From assembly GCA_005888315.1 (NCBI GenBank), contig VAWH01000067.1:1-64000 (forward strand): a DNA stretch of 64,000 nt. Direction: 5' to 3'. The translations under genes were made by a program, and so were the position numbers. Shown in pieces: positions 1 to 8,164 of the stretch. The notes under the pieces are model-generated. The model was not told the DNA's origin, did no database searches, and worked only from the letters and a program-made list of their open reading frames with translations. This stretch comes from Actinomycetota bacterium (lineage in GTDB: Bacteria > Actinomycetota > Thermoleophilia > Gaiellales > Gaiellaceae). How positions within the stretch are numbered: the first letter of the stretch is position 1; every line of letters begins with the position of its first letter.

Positions 1-1077
1 ATGCATATTCATACCTGCGCTCAGGATGGCAGCGATGTTCATGCGCGCAGCGTCGCGCTCCAGCATGCCGTCGGTGACGAACATCAAGCGATCTCCGACC
101 TCCAATTGCAGCGCTTGCACCCGGTAGCCGCCTCCGGCCCGTAGACCGAACGGGCGGTCTGCCGCCAACTCAATCTGCTCGACTTCACCGGCCCGCAACC
201 GGAGCGGCGGGGGATGGCCGGCATTAACGATGGCCGCCGTCGCACTGGCCAGGTCGATCCGAACGAGCAGGCCGGTAACGAACTGGCTCTCGTCCGCCTG
301 CTCGGCCAGCGCATCATTCGCCAGACGCGCCTGCTCGGCCAGCCCGACCCCCCGCCGGCGGGCGTTGCGTAGACCTCCGACCAGCACCGTTGCCAGCAGG
401 GCGGCATCCATGGTGTGGCCCATCGCGTCGGTCATCGATAAATGCAGCGCGTCTCGATCCAGCGAAAAATCGAAGGTGTCACCGCCGATCTCACCCGCAG
501 GTTGCAACCAGGCGGCGAGAGTGAACTGCCCGGCCTCGCACGTAAAGGAGCCGGGCAACAGCCGGTGCTGGATCTCCGCGGCCAACGACAACGGAACCGA
601 GCGCTGCCCCCACTCGAAGAGGTCGGTGTAGCGGCGGTTCGCAATCACGACGTACGCCAGGAAGTGCGCGGCCAGAGCCACGTCGGCCACGGTCTGCTTA
701 CCCGGGTAGTCCCCCAGCCCCAGCTCCAGAACACCGACCGCTTCGCCGCGGCTGGTCACCGGCGCGAACAAGCGAGCGCCGCCATCCTCGCCGATCACCT
801 CGACCGCCTGGGCGGCCAACGCCCGCCCGTGGGGCGTGCCAACCAATGACACCCGCTCCGCGGTCTCCTTCCCCTGCATCCGCCCTTTCCCGCCCGAGTG
901 GCCCAGTCGGATCAGCGACCGCCCACTGAAGTCCGCGATCAAGAAGCTGACCTCGCGGGCTCCAATCGCCTGCGCCAGCGCGCCCGCGAGGGCATCGACC
1001 GCCGCGACCGGCGGGGCCGCCTCGACCGCCGCCAGCAATGAATTCAAGTTCAACGGGAAGTGCCGATTCTCACCCAT
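1..1077 (-). CDS. SpoIIE/PP2C-type serine phosphatase with N-terminal GAF-like domain (3' end outside window)
   Basis: The frame is open from an ATG at 1077 to the window edge, giving at least 359 codons with the stop not seen. Residues about 20-150 read like a GAF sensor domain (VSFLIADFSGRSLIRLGH, then LFAPVTSRGEAVGVLELG). From about residue 165 the chain is a SpoIIE-type PP2C domain: QHRLLPG lead-in, metal-binding GGDTFD near 198-203, TDAMGHTMDAALLATVL, NAGHPPPLRLR and VTDGMLERD. Such proteins usually dephosphorylate anti-sigma antagonists in partner-switching pathways. No anti-sigma antagonist lies inside the window, so the partner is unknown. It is read away from the membrane protein at 1255. 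Confidence 0.85.
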   Translation of the reverse strand, partial: MGENRHFPLNLNSLLAAVEAAPPVAAVDALAGALAQAIGAREVSFLIADFSGRSLIRLGHSGGKGRMQGKETAERVSLVGTPHGRALAAQAVEVIGEDGGARLFAPVTSRGEAVGVLELGLGDYPGKQTVADVALAAHFLAYVVIANRRYTDLFEWGQRSVPLSLAAEIQHRLLPGSFTCEAGQFTLAAWLQPAGEIGGDTFDFSLDRDALHLSMTDAMGHTMDAALLATVLVGGLRNARRRGVGLAEQARLANDALAEQADESQFVTGLLVRIDLASATAAIVNAGHPPPLRLRAGEVEQIELAADRPFGLRAGGGYRVQALQLEVGDRLMFVTDGMLERDAARMNIAAILSAGMNMH

Positions 1078-1254
1078 TTCGCCTAACTTAACGGGCCTAC
1101 GATCTGCCTATGTCGTGCGTGATACGGGAACGTGTTTGCTAAACGCGCTAGCTGCGCGAAGGTGTGGGGACGGCAGGCGGGCGTAAAATCAAGATATCCG
1201 TTGATTGTCGTATGAACTGGAAGGGAGAGGGTCATAAAGGTAGCCCCGACCCCC

Positions 1255-2304
1255 TTGCCGCCGGGCGCTCGTCTCCATCGGGACCCCCTTGCGGTGATTG
1301 CCGTTCCGCTTGCGCCGATCGTCCTGGAGGGGAGGTACCGGCTGCTGGTCGGAGCGCTCTGGCGCCTCGGTCGTTCGCGGACAGGCCAATGGATGCTCGG
1401 CGCCGGGTCGGGAGCGCTTGTGATCGCGCTGGCGCTCTTGGCTGCCCGCCATTTCGCGACGACCTCTTGGCCGCTCGCGACCGGAGACCCCGGTCTCCTC
1501 GTGGCGGCCGGGCTGCTCCTCCTTCTCGCCCAGGCCCTCAAGGCGTACGGCTGGGGGCAGCTGTTCGCGCCGGACGAGCGGCCAAAGATACTTGCGCTCG
1601 CGGCCGGCAACGGCGGCGCAGCGCTGATCGGCGTCGTCCTTCCCGGCCGTTTCGACGATGCGATGCGGGTCGCCGTCGTCCGCCGCTACCCCGGGTGTCC
1701 GGCCGGCGTGCGTGCGCTTTGCCTCTCGCTCGTCATGCTCGGCCTCATCGACAGCGTCGCCCTGGCGCCGCTCGCCTTTGCTGCCGCTCTTTTTCCGGAG
1801 GCCGGGATGGGCATGCGCGCCGCGCTCGCCGTGGTGACTGCCGCCGGAGTCGCGGCCGCCGCTCTGATTCTCGCTCTACCCCGGCTAGCCGCAAGTAGCC
1901 GGATCCTGCGCTTCCGGCTCGGACGCTGGCTGGGTCCGCGCACGACCTCCCGGCGGGCAGCAGCGCAAGCGTGGACGCTCGTGTCCGCCTGCTGGCTCGT
2001 CCGAGCGGTTGCGGTCTTCCTGCTCCTGGGCACGCTCGGGGTCGGCTTCTCGTTCCCGCTGGCGCTGCTCTTTCTCTGCGCCGCGGCGGCGGCTGCGGCG
2101 CTGCCGATCGGTCCCGCGGGCGCGGCGACCCAGGTCGGCGCGAGCGGCGCAGCGCTGATCGGCTCGGGCGTCGGAGCCTCAAAGGCGCTCGCTATCGCTG
2201 TTTCGGTCGGAGCTCTCGGGGTCTTCTCCGGGGCCGCGATCCTGCTTTTCGCAGTGGCCTGGCGCAACGGCCTGTCGCTGGTGCCGGCTCGGGCTGGCGC
2301 GTGA
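1255..2304 (+). CDS. Flippase-like (LPG synthase TM / UPF0104-type) integral membrane protein
   Basis: The product has up to 349 residues and about eight hydrophobic segments, with a late Gly/Ala-rich loop (LPIGPAGAATQVGASGAAL) in the place of the conserved glycine-rich motif of lysylphosphatidylglycerol synthase transmembrane domains and related putative flippases. Lipid or lipid-linked substrate handling is therefore a family-level inference. The start is uncertain: a TTG at 1255 has a poorly spaced purine tract about 25 bases upstream, and GTG at 1294 or ATG at 1393 are alternatives. An in-frame stop at 1213 limits upstream extension. No catalytic domain is attached. Confidence 0.65.
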   Translation: MPPGARLHRDPLAVIAVPLAPIVLEGRYRLLVGALWRLGRSRTGQWMLGAGSGALVIALALLAARHFATTSWPLATGDPGLLVAAGLLLLLAQALKAYGWGQLFAPDERPKILALAAGNGGAALIGVVLPGRFDDAMRVAVVRRYPGCPAGVRALCLSLVMLGLIDSVALAPLAFAAALFPEAGMGMRAALAVVTAAGVAAAALILALPRLAASSRILRFRLGRWLGPRTTSRRAAAQAWTLVSACWLVRAVAVFLLLGTLGVGFSFPLALLFLCAAAAAAALPIGPAGAATQVGASGAALIGSGVGASKALAIAVSVGALGVFSGAAILLFAVAWRNGLSLVPARAGA

Positions 2305-2509
2305 AGGAGCCGTCTGGAACGCCGAGCAAGCGCGCCGCGAATCCAACGGGGCAGCAGGATCGCAGCCATGGTGTGACCAGCGCGTTGGCTCTAGTTGTTG
2401 AAGCCGTCGAGGCTCTAGCACTTCCTCTCCGACTGTGACCCCTGGCCTGACCGCCGCAGTGCGCCGATTCGGACGCTCTGCCGCGCAGGACCCATAGAAG
2501 GAGCATCAG

Positions 2510-2701
2510 ATGCATGCCACCATTCGTCGGTACGAAGGTGTCGACACGACCCGCATGAACGAGGTCGTCGGCAAGATCAACGCGACGCTCGTCCCGCAGC
2601 TTCGCGAGCTCCCCGGTTTCTCTGGCTACTACCTGATCGAGGCTGGCAACGGCGTACTGAGCTCGTTTGGTCTCTTCGAGGGCATCCCCGCCCTCGTTTA
2701 G
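2510..2701 (+). CDS. Short ABM-type (dimeric alpha/beta barrel) protein, apparently truncated
   Basis: A strong ribosome binding site (AGAAGGAG, about 7 bases before ATG) precedes a 63-residue product beginning MHATIRRYEGVD and containing LRELPGFSGYYLIEAG and SSFGLFEG. This resembles the first two thirds of actinobacterial antibiotic-biosynthesis-monooxygenase-like proteins, usually about 100 residues long. The stop at 2699-2701 comes where family members continue with a helix and the last strand, and I could not find the missing part in another frame downstream. It may be a shortened functional form or a decayed gene. A GC-rich hairpin follows 22 bases later. Confidence 0.65.
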   Translation: MHATIRRYEGVDTTRMNEVVGKINATLVPQLRELPGFSGYYLIEAGNGVLSSFGLFEGIPALV

Positions 2702-2723
2702 CTCGACCGTACTCCGCATCATC

Positions 2724-2753
2724 GAGAGGGCCCCGCAGCACCGGGGCCTCTCT
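2724..2753 (+). terminator. GC-rich stem-loop after the ABM-like gene
   Basis: GAGAGGGCCCCG pairs with CGGGGCCTCTC across a short CAGCAC loop, giving an 11-bp stem with one bulged G. No clear T-tract follows, so it could act as an intrinsic terminator or only as an RNA-stabilising hairpin. Confidence 0.5.
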
Positions 2754-2799
2754 ATCCGTCTGTCAAGGAAGAAGACCGTGCTCTAGACTCGCTGGAAAG

Positions 2800-3036
2800 G
2801 TGGGCGAAGGATTCGCGCAGGGCAGCAGCGCAGACCTGATTGCCGAGCTCGAGGCGATCCTGCCCGAGCTGCGACGCCGACTCGACGACTATCTCGAGCG
2901 CGGCGCCTACGACATCATCGCCGCGGACGAGGGCTTTAACTTCGCAGGCCAGATCCAGCCGCTCCTGAGCGAGCTCGCTGAGCACGCCGTTCGCACTCGG
3001 GAGCAGCTGCTCGACCTGCAACAGGCGCGCAGTTAA
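2800..3036 (+). CDS. Small acidic helical protein of unknown function
   Basis: The product has 78 residues from a GTG start (GTGGGCGAAGG) preceded by GGAAAG. It is acidic and mostly helical (DLIAELEAILPELRRRLDDYLE), with no cysteines and no membrane segment. I do not recognise the family. Amino-acid composition and third-position GC favour this strand, although an antisense frame of similar length (2752-3021) also exists. It sits between the ABM-like gene and the convergent GGDEF gene. Confidence 0.5.
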   Translation: MGEGFAQGSSADLIAELEAILPELRRRLDDYLERGAYDIIAADEGFNFAGQIQPLLSELAEHAVRTREQLLDLQQARS

Positions 3037-3115
3037 GCGTTCGCGGCTCCACCGAGGCCATTCCGAGGCCAGCCGAGCGCCGCCCTGGTCAACATCGTCC
3101 CCCGGCTGTGGGCGG

Positions 3116-4279
3116 TCAGCTCCGACTTGCGCGGCGCGATTCGAGAAGCGCCTGATCTGCGCGCACGATCAGCTCTTCGAGGCTGTCCGTAGACTCGGCC
3201 TCGGCGAGGCCGAACGTGACCGAGTGGCCAGTGTTCACGGATCTCAGCCCTGCCACGATCTTCTCGAAGCGCTCTCTGGCGTCGGCGGCGGTCAGGTTCG
3301 GCATCGCACAGAGGAGTTCGTCGCCTCCGTAACGGACGAGGACGTCATACGGACGGACGTTGGCGCGAATGGTGTCGCTGACGAGACGAAGCAACGCGTC
3401 GCCCGCCACATGGCCGTGGACGTCATTCACCGCTTTTAGGCCATCGACGTCAACGAATGCGAGCACCAGCTTGGCGCCGGTGCGATGTGCGCGCTCGAGT
3501 TCGCGCGAGACCGCCGCAAGACCGGAACGGCGTGCCCAAGTACCGGTCAATTCGTCAGTCGTCGCGAGCGTCAATGCAGTCGCGGCTTCCGCTTGGGTCC
3601 CACGCGCTTCCGCTCGTTCTCGAGCCGCCTGTTCGCGGTCGCCGGCCGCCCGTCTACGGTCGTCTGCTGCTTTGGCCCGATCGGCCGCCGCCCGATACCG
3701 ATCTCGTTGTGCCCGTACAAGAAGGTCGTCGAGATTCGAACCTGTGTCTTCCTCGAGATCGTGTAGCCGGGCCAGCTCATCACGACCCTCGGCGCCGCGA
3801 TCACGAAGCTCGGCTGCTCGATCGCGGCCCTCCGCCGTTTCTAACCGCACGACCCCGGTTTCGTCGCGGAGCCCAGACACGAGGTGACGGTCCTGGGCTG
3901 ACCGCTGCCGCGCGCGAACGCTCCTGTGGTACACGGACGCGTCGCCTCCGGACGCGAAGTCATCGTCAGCAGCGTGCTGATCATCATCGGCGCTTCGCTG
4001 ATCGCGGTCACTCGCCGTCTGATCATGGTCCGACCACGTCTGATCCTGATCGCTTGCAGTCTGATCGCCGTCACTCGCGGTCTGATCGCCGCCAGCCTCA
4101 ACACGATCGTGAGCCGCCAGCTCGCCCGCGAGCTCGGCGCCGCAGGACGCACATACGAAAACGGCATTAACCTCACCGCAGGCTGGACACGCAATAACCC
4201 TCGTCAATCGTCCTGCTCCTCGCTCCGAGCGCAGGCCCGGTTGGCGATCAACTGTAGCGGCGTTGTCTTGCCCCTGCAC
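3116..4279 (-). CDS. Diguanylate cyclase (GGDEF) with N-terminal zinc ribbon and DQTxSD heptad repeats
   Basis: The product has 387 residues from a GTG; a TTG at 4207 is an alternative start. Order of parts: CxxC-x8-CxxC zinc ribbon (CPACGEVNAVFVCASCG, about 31-47); six seven-residue units of the type xDQTASD (about 64-105), the last two degenerate; a long charged helical stretch rich in RDRAAE/RDRRRAA units; then a GGDEF domain starting DELTGTW. The catalytic motif RYGGDEL is intact, the metal-binding FVDVDGLKAVND is present, and an RxxD inhibitory site (RPYD) lies five residues before it. It should make cyclic di-GMP with product inhibition. No transmembrane segment is seen, so it is probably cytoplasmic. 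What the zinc ribbon and heptads sense or bind is unknown. Confidence 0.88.
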   Translation of the reverse strand: MQGQDNAATVDRQPGLRSERGAGRLTRVIACPACGEVNAVFVCASCGAELAGELAAHDRVEAGGDQTASDGDQTASDQDQTWSDHDQTASDRDQRSADDDQHAADDDFASGGDASVYHRSVRARQRSAQDRHLVSGLRDETGVVRLETAEGRDRAAELRDRGAEGRDELARLHDLEEDTGSNLDDLLVRAQRDRYRAAADRAKAADDRRRAAGDREQAARERAEARGTQAEAATALTLATTDELTGTWARRSGLAAVSRELERAHRTGAKLVLAFVDVDGLKAVNDVHGHVAGDALLRLVSDTIRANVRPYDVLVRYGGDELLCAMPNLTAADARERFEKIVAGLRSVNTGHSVTFGLAEAESTDSLEELIVRADQALLESRRASRS

Positions 4280-4586
4280 CCGGCCAATACGCCGCTCGAG
4301 ACTCCTTCATGAACGTGCAGGAGAGATGTCGGCGCCGACCGCGCCATCCGACCCGACGCACAGGAGGCGAGTTCCGATTGGGCCGTGCAGAGGCTGACGG
4401 CGCGGTGCCACCGAAAAGCCTGTACCCTGAGCCTTAGCAGCGAGAAGTCGAAGCGTTTTCGCGGAGCTCCAGCGAGCACCGCCTTCCTCTTTCCTCTTGT
4501 CGCGACGGCCCGTTTCTCAGGACCGTTCGCATTCGGCCCAGGTGATCGTTGGCGATGGGCGGTCCCGAATCGAGAATGGGGAGTGA
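4280..4586. other. Divergent intergenic region between the GGDEF gene and a sigma factor gene
   Basis: This 307-bp stretch separates two divergent genes and should hold both promoters. I see no convincing -35/-10 pair, no long hairpin and no coding frame that resembles a known family. Confidence 0.5.
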
Positions 4587-5489
4587 ATGTCCGCGAGACC
4601 GAACGTAGCGGTGGTCCGCAATGCCATCGCGAAAAACGCGCCGGCGCTCGAAGAGTCGAGCGAGATCTCGACCGACTCGCTGCAGCTCTTTCTCAAGGAC
4701 GTCGGCAAGGTCGACCTGCTCACCGCGGCACAAGAGGTCGAGCTCGCCAAGCGGATCGAGCGCGGCGACCATCGCGCGAAGCAGGAGATGGTCGAGGCAA
4801 ACCTGCGCCTCGTGGTCTCGATCGCCAAGAAGTATCGGAACCAGGGGCTGCCGTTCCTCGACCTGATCCAGGAAGGGACGATCGGCCTCGTCCGTGCGGC
4901 CGAGAAGTTCGACCACCGCAAAGGCTTCAAGTTCTCGACCTACGCGACCTGGTGGATCCGCCAGGCCGTCGCCCGGGCGCTCGCCGACAAGGCGAGGACG
5001 ATCCGGATGCCGGTCCACATCGTCGAGAAGCTGAACAAGATCGCCAGGACGGAGCGGAAGCTCCGCGCCGAGCTTGGGCGCGACCCCTACGCCTGGGAGA
5101 TCGGCGACGAGCTCGAGCTCGACGCCGCCGAGGTCGAGTCGATCCGGCGCAGCTCCCAGCCCCCGGTCTCGCTCGAGAAGCCGGTCGGTGACGAGCAGGA
5201 CTCGGAGTTCGGTGATTTCCTCACAGACGAGAACCAGGAGCTGCCGGACGAGGCGGCGGAGGCGACGCTTCGCGAGGAAGCGCTGCGGAAAATCCTCGGT
5301 ACGCTGCCCAGCCGCCACCGAGCAGTGCTGGAGCTCCGCTACGGCTTCAACGGTGAGTATCCGCGGACGCTGGACGAGCTCGGCCGGACGTTCAACGTCT
5401 CGCGCGAGCGGATCCGCCAGATAGAGAACCAAGGTTTGAGGAACCTGGAGATGTTTGCAAGGGCGGAGAAGCTCAATCGCGACGTCTAG
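4587..5489 (+). CDS. Sigma-70 family RNA polymerase sigma factor (RpoD/SigA-like, no region 1.1)
   Basis: The product has 300 residues from an ATG behind GGGGAGTGA. Region 1.2 starts at [21 protein letters not shown]. Regions 2.1-2.4 contain [38 protein letters not shown] and the core-binding/-10 helix [13 protein letters not shown]. Region 3 carries RTIRMPVH and region 4 ends with the -35 helix [13 protein letters not shown]. The acidic N-terminal region 1.1 of typical housekeeping factors is missing, so it may be a group 2 factor. A second, longer sigma-70 paralogue lies at 15998-17044, and which of the two is housekeeping cannot be decided here. Confidence 0.93.
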   Translation: MSARPNVAVVRNAIAKNAPALEESSEISTDSLQLFLKDVGKVDLLTAAQEVELAKRIERGDHRAKQEMVEANLRLVVSIAKKYRNQGLPFLDLIQEGTIGLVRAAEKFDHRKGFKFSTYATWWIRQAVARALADKARTIRMPVHIVEKLNKIARTERKLRAELGRDPYAWEIGDELELDAAEVESIRRSSQPPVSLEKPVGDEQDSEFGDFLTDENQELPDEAAEATLREEALRKILGTLPSRHRAVLELRYGFNGEYPRTLDELGRTFNVSRERIRQIENQGLRNLEMFARAEKLNRDV

Positions 5490-5728
5490 CCTCGCGAGTT
5501 GGTCGTAAAGGGGGCTTGTCGCCTTTTGGCGGAACTGCGAGCGGTGACAAGTCATGGCGCACGCGCTCGGGTGACTGTGAGGCCGCGCTCACCCTCATCC
5601 TCGGGCGTTGTCTTGATTGACGCGTTTTCGTGGGGGCACCGGTGGGGGCACGCCGCGCGCAACACCGACATCTCCGACACGTGTGACCCGCACAGCCAGG
5701 TGGTTTCCGTCAAGCGTGCGGTGCTCTA

Positions 5729-5802
5729 TGGGCCCGCCTGGATTCGAACCAGGGACCAACGGATTATGAGTCCGCTGCTCTGACCAGCTGAGCTACGGGC
5801 CC
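5729..5802 (-). tRNA. tRNA with CAT anticodon (elongator Met or Ile2)
   Basis: On the minus strand a 74-nt cloverleaf folds: acceptor GGGCCCG/CGGGCCC with discriminator A, D-arm GCTC/GAGC, anticodon stem GCGGA/TCCGT with loop CTCATAA, and T-arm CCTGG-TTCGAAT-CCAGG. The CCA end is not encoded. Anticodon CAT without initiator features (three G-C pairs in the anticodon stem are absent) leaves elongator tRNA-Met or the lysidine-modified tRNA-Ile2. Elongator Met is slightly preferred. Confidence 0.9.
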
Positions 5803-5958
5803 CGCACGGCGAGCGTAGCGCGGATGAGGCCGCGGCTTCGAGCGTTACTGTTCTTGCAAATGAGGACGCTCGCTCAATCACGCGCGACGTTCAGTACTCG
5901 ACGGCGAATTGGCGGCCGCGCTAAAAACCGAGGGACGAGAACCGCCGTAGTCAGCCAT

Positions 5959-6450
5959 ATGAGGACGCACCGGATCTCCCTGCTTGGTGCCGTCGTCGTC
6001 GTCGTGGCCGCCGTTTCCGGCGGCTGCGGCGGCTACGGCGGCTCGAAGGCCAAGACGGCGTCGACGGCGACGGCGTCCTCGGGCGGCACGGTGATCAAGA
6101 CCGTCACCGTCCACGAGACGGAGTTCAAGCTGACGCCGAACACGATCTCGCTCGCCAAGCCGGGGACGTACGTCTTCAAGGGCGTCAACGACGGCACGGT
6201 CACCCATGCGCTGGCGGTCGAGGGCAACGGCGTCGACCAAGACAGCGCCGACATCTCGGCCGGGAGCAGCGGCACGCTGAAGGTGACGCTGCCGAAGGCC
6301 GGCAACTACGAGATCTACTGCCCGGTGGACGGCCACAAGAACCAGGGCATGAAAGGGAAGATCACCGTCGGCGGCTCGACTGGCTCCGGGACCGGCGGCG
6401 CCGGCACGACCGAGACGACCGGCACGTCGACCGGCCGCAAGGGCTACTAG
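5959..6450 (+). CDS. Cupredoxin-domain lipoprotein (plastocyanin-like)
   Basis: The product has 163 residues from ATG 5959. An N-terminal hydrophobic segment (ISLLGAVVVVVAAVSGGCGG) ends in a lipobox-like SGGC, predicting a lipid-anchored exported protein. The mature part holds a cupredoxin fold with a first histidine in GTVTHALAVEG and the loop YCPVDGHKNQGMKGKI, supplying Cys, His and Met of a type I copper site. The C-terminal tail is Gly/Thr/Ser-rich and low in complexity. It likely carries electrons or binds copper outside the membrane; no oxidase genes are adjacent. The longer in-frame start at 5824 runs through the tRNA flank and is unlikely. Confidence 0.82.
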   Translation: MRTHRISLLGAVVVVVAAVSGGCGGYGGSKAKTASTATASSGGTVIKTVTVHETEFKLTPNTISLAKPGTYVFKGVNDGTVTHALAVEGNGVDQDSADISAGSSGTLKVTLPKAGNYEIYCPVDGHKNQGMKGKITVGGSTGSGTGGAGTTETTGTSTGRKGY

Positions 6451-6542
6451 AGACAGTTCTCTTTCACACTTTCGCGCGAAACCCTCAAAATAGGCCTGCC
6501 CGCGCTTCCGCGGCCGCCGACAACGGAGGAGGGTGAGCGAAG

Positions 6543-6995
6543 GTGAAGGTCTTCCAGCAAGAGACGCAGCTTCGAACCAGCGGCGGACTGTCGGTCCGCG
6601 ACATCACGGAGGAAGTGATCGAGGTCGTCCGCGAGAGCGGCGTCGTCGACGGCATCGCCTGCGTCTACTCGCCGCACACGACTTGCTGCGTGCGCGTCAA
6701 CGAGTTCGAGAGCGGTTTCCTGGAGGACTTCGCGAACATGCTCAAGCGCCTGATCCCGAGTGACGCCTACTACGCGCACGACGACTGGGATCGCCGCACC
6801 GAGAACATCTGCCCGGAAGACATGGACTTCGGCAACGGTCACTCGCACTGCATGGCGATGTTGCTCGGCACCGCGGGCGAGTCGATTCCGGTGCGCGACA
6901 GCGAGCTCTGCCTCGGCACCTGGCAGCGGGTGCTCTTCCTCGAGCTCGACCGCGAGCGCGACCGCCGCTGGATCGTCCAGGTCGTCGGCACGTAG
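6543..6995 (+). CDS. YjbQ/UPF0047 family protein (secondary thiamine-phosphate synthase-like)
   Basis: The product has 150 residues from GTG 6543, with GGAGGAGGG about 12 bases upstream. Family hallmarks are YSPHTTCCVRVNEFE, a conserved HDDWDRR segment, GNGHSHCMAMLLGTAGESIPV and LGTWQRVLFLELD. The length is normal for the family. Members bind metal through conserved His residues and E. coli YjbQ shows weak thiamine-phosphate synthase activity; the physiological role is unsettled. The stop is 23 bases before the convergent GalT-like gene. Confidence 0.88.
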   Translation: MKVFQQETQLRTSGGLSVRDITEEVIEVVRESGVVDGIACVYSPHTTCCVRVNEFESGFLEDFANMLKRLIPSDAYYAHDDWDRRTENICPEDMDFGNGHSHCMAMLLGTAGESIPVRDSELCLGTWQRVLFLELDRERDRRWIVQVVGT

Positions 6996-7018
6996 ACACG
7001 CAGCGAACTTTGCTGGGC

Positions 7019-8023
7019 CTACCGGCCGAAACGGCCGGCCGCTTCCTCCGCGAGGCGCTCCGGTGAGATGTCGACCGCAGCCTCCCAATGCAGGCGCTCG
7101 AGCCAGGTGGCGTCGGAGCGGTAGAGCGGCTCCGGATTCGAACGACACATCATCCGCAGGTTGAGCGGGTAGTCGGGGGTGCCGACCGGGGCTCCGTAGA
7201 GGGCCATGTTGAAGCTCTCGAAGCCGAGGTCCGCGTAAAGGCCGAGCGCGGTCGCAATGCCGCCGCCATGCTCCTCGGTGAGCTCGCCATCGAGCTCCGT
7301 CGGCGAGGCAACCCCCGGAACGAATGCTCGTAGCTCGGCCGGGCCGAGAGGAGCGAAGCTGGCGAGCCAGTCGACGTGCCCGGTGCTGCCGAGATAGCGC
7401 GTCCCGTCGCGCTTCTCGGACTCCAGGTAGGAACGAAACTGCGCTCCCGCCACGTCGGCGAGGAGCTTCTGAAAGGTGGTCGGAAATGGATTGACGCTCC
7501 CCTGGAGATGTGGGTGAAAGAGGGAGCTGCCCGCCGGGAGCATGTGGTTTGCGTTGGTGGAAACCCAGCGTGACTCGGGATCCGCCTTCGTCGCCGCGCG
7601 CGCGAACACGATCTGCGTCGCCAGGTTGTCCCCAATCAGCCGCGGGCTCAGCTCGCCCAGCGGAAGGAAGTGCCGGTCCGGCGAATAGACAGAAACAGAG
7701 CTGTGCTTCGAGTAGGGCACGAGATTCGGAAAGAGCACCGCTTCGCCCACGCAAATTCGGCCGCTCTCGGAGAGGGCGGGTAAGAGCTTCGGAGTGACGG
7801 TCTCGAGCCGGTCGCGACAGAAGGGGCAGCCGGCACGTGTGCCGTTCGCAAGCCGCTGGAGATCGCCGTTTGCTCGGGGAAGCAGACCGGCGTCCGGCAG
7901 GATGCGCGCACTCTGGCGCGTGAGCGGATCCCAGCGAATCTCCAGCTCGACTGCCGCGGGCTCGAATCCGCGACGAGGATCAAGCAGCTCGCCGGCTAGC
8001 TTCTCGCTTCGGAAGTCGACCAC
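7019..8023 (-). CDS. GalT-like (HIT superfamily) nucleotidyltransferase
   Basis: The product has 334 residues from GTG 8023. Near the N-terminus IRWDPLTRQSARIL resembles the opening of galactose-1-phosphate uridylyltransferases, followed by a zinc-type CPFC. The active-site signature SLFHPHLQGS contains the HPHxQ nucleophilic histidine. It probably transfers a nucleotidyl group between a sugar phosphate and a nucleotide; the true substrate is not predictable. The frame stays open for about 32 codons upstream of 8023 to an in-frame TAG, with plausible protein-like sequence but no ATG, GTG or TTG, so the start is not certain. Confidence 0.75.
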   Translation of the reverse strand: MVDFRSEKLAGELLDPRRGFEPAAVELEIRWDPLTRQSARILPDAGLLPRANGDLQRLANGTRAGCPFCRDRLETVTPKLLPALSESGRICVGEAVLFPNLVPYSKHSSVSVYSPDRHFLPLGELSPRLIGDNLATQIVFARAATKADPESRWVSTNANHMLPAGSSLFHPHLQGSVNPFPTTFQKLLADVAGAQFRSYLESEKRDGTRYLGSTGHVDWLASFAPLGPAELRAFVPGVASPTELDGELTEEHGGGIATALGLYADLGFESFNMALYGAPVGTPDYPLNLRMMCRSNPEPLYRSDATWLERLHWEAAVDISPERLAEEAAGRFGR

Positions 8024-8164
8024 CGCCAGCCCCGCGAGAAGTCTAAAGACGGCGGCGAAGTGGCCGCTGTATTGAGCGCCCTGCGCGATGAGGCTCGCGC
8101 TCTCACCGCCCTCCGGGGCTGATGGCCTCTACCGAACGTCGTCACCGACGCCGAGGAGGCCACC

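Noticed and set aside
1164-1898. Long plus-strand frame rich in Arg/Gly/Pro overlapping the flippase-like gene
   Set aside because: Arg/Pro/Gly-rich composition typical of out-of-frame reading in high-GC DNA; no family resemblance, and the overlapping membrane protein frame is clearly better.
5499-5728. Possible second integrase remnant next to the tRNA gene (plus-frame ending in a WGHRWGH-like tail)
   Set aside because: Only a short, low-complexity resemblance to tails seen near tRNA genes; no GHS/Tyr catalytic motif in any frame, so it is left as unannotated intergenic DNA.
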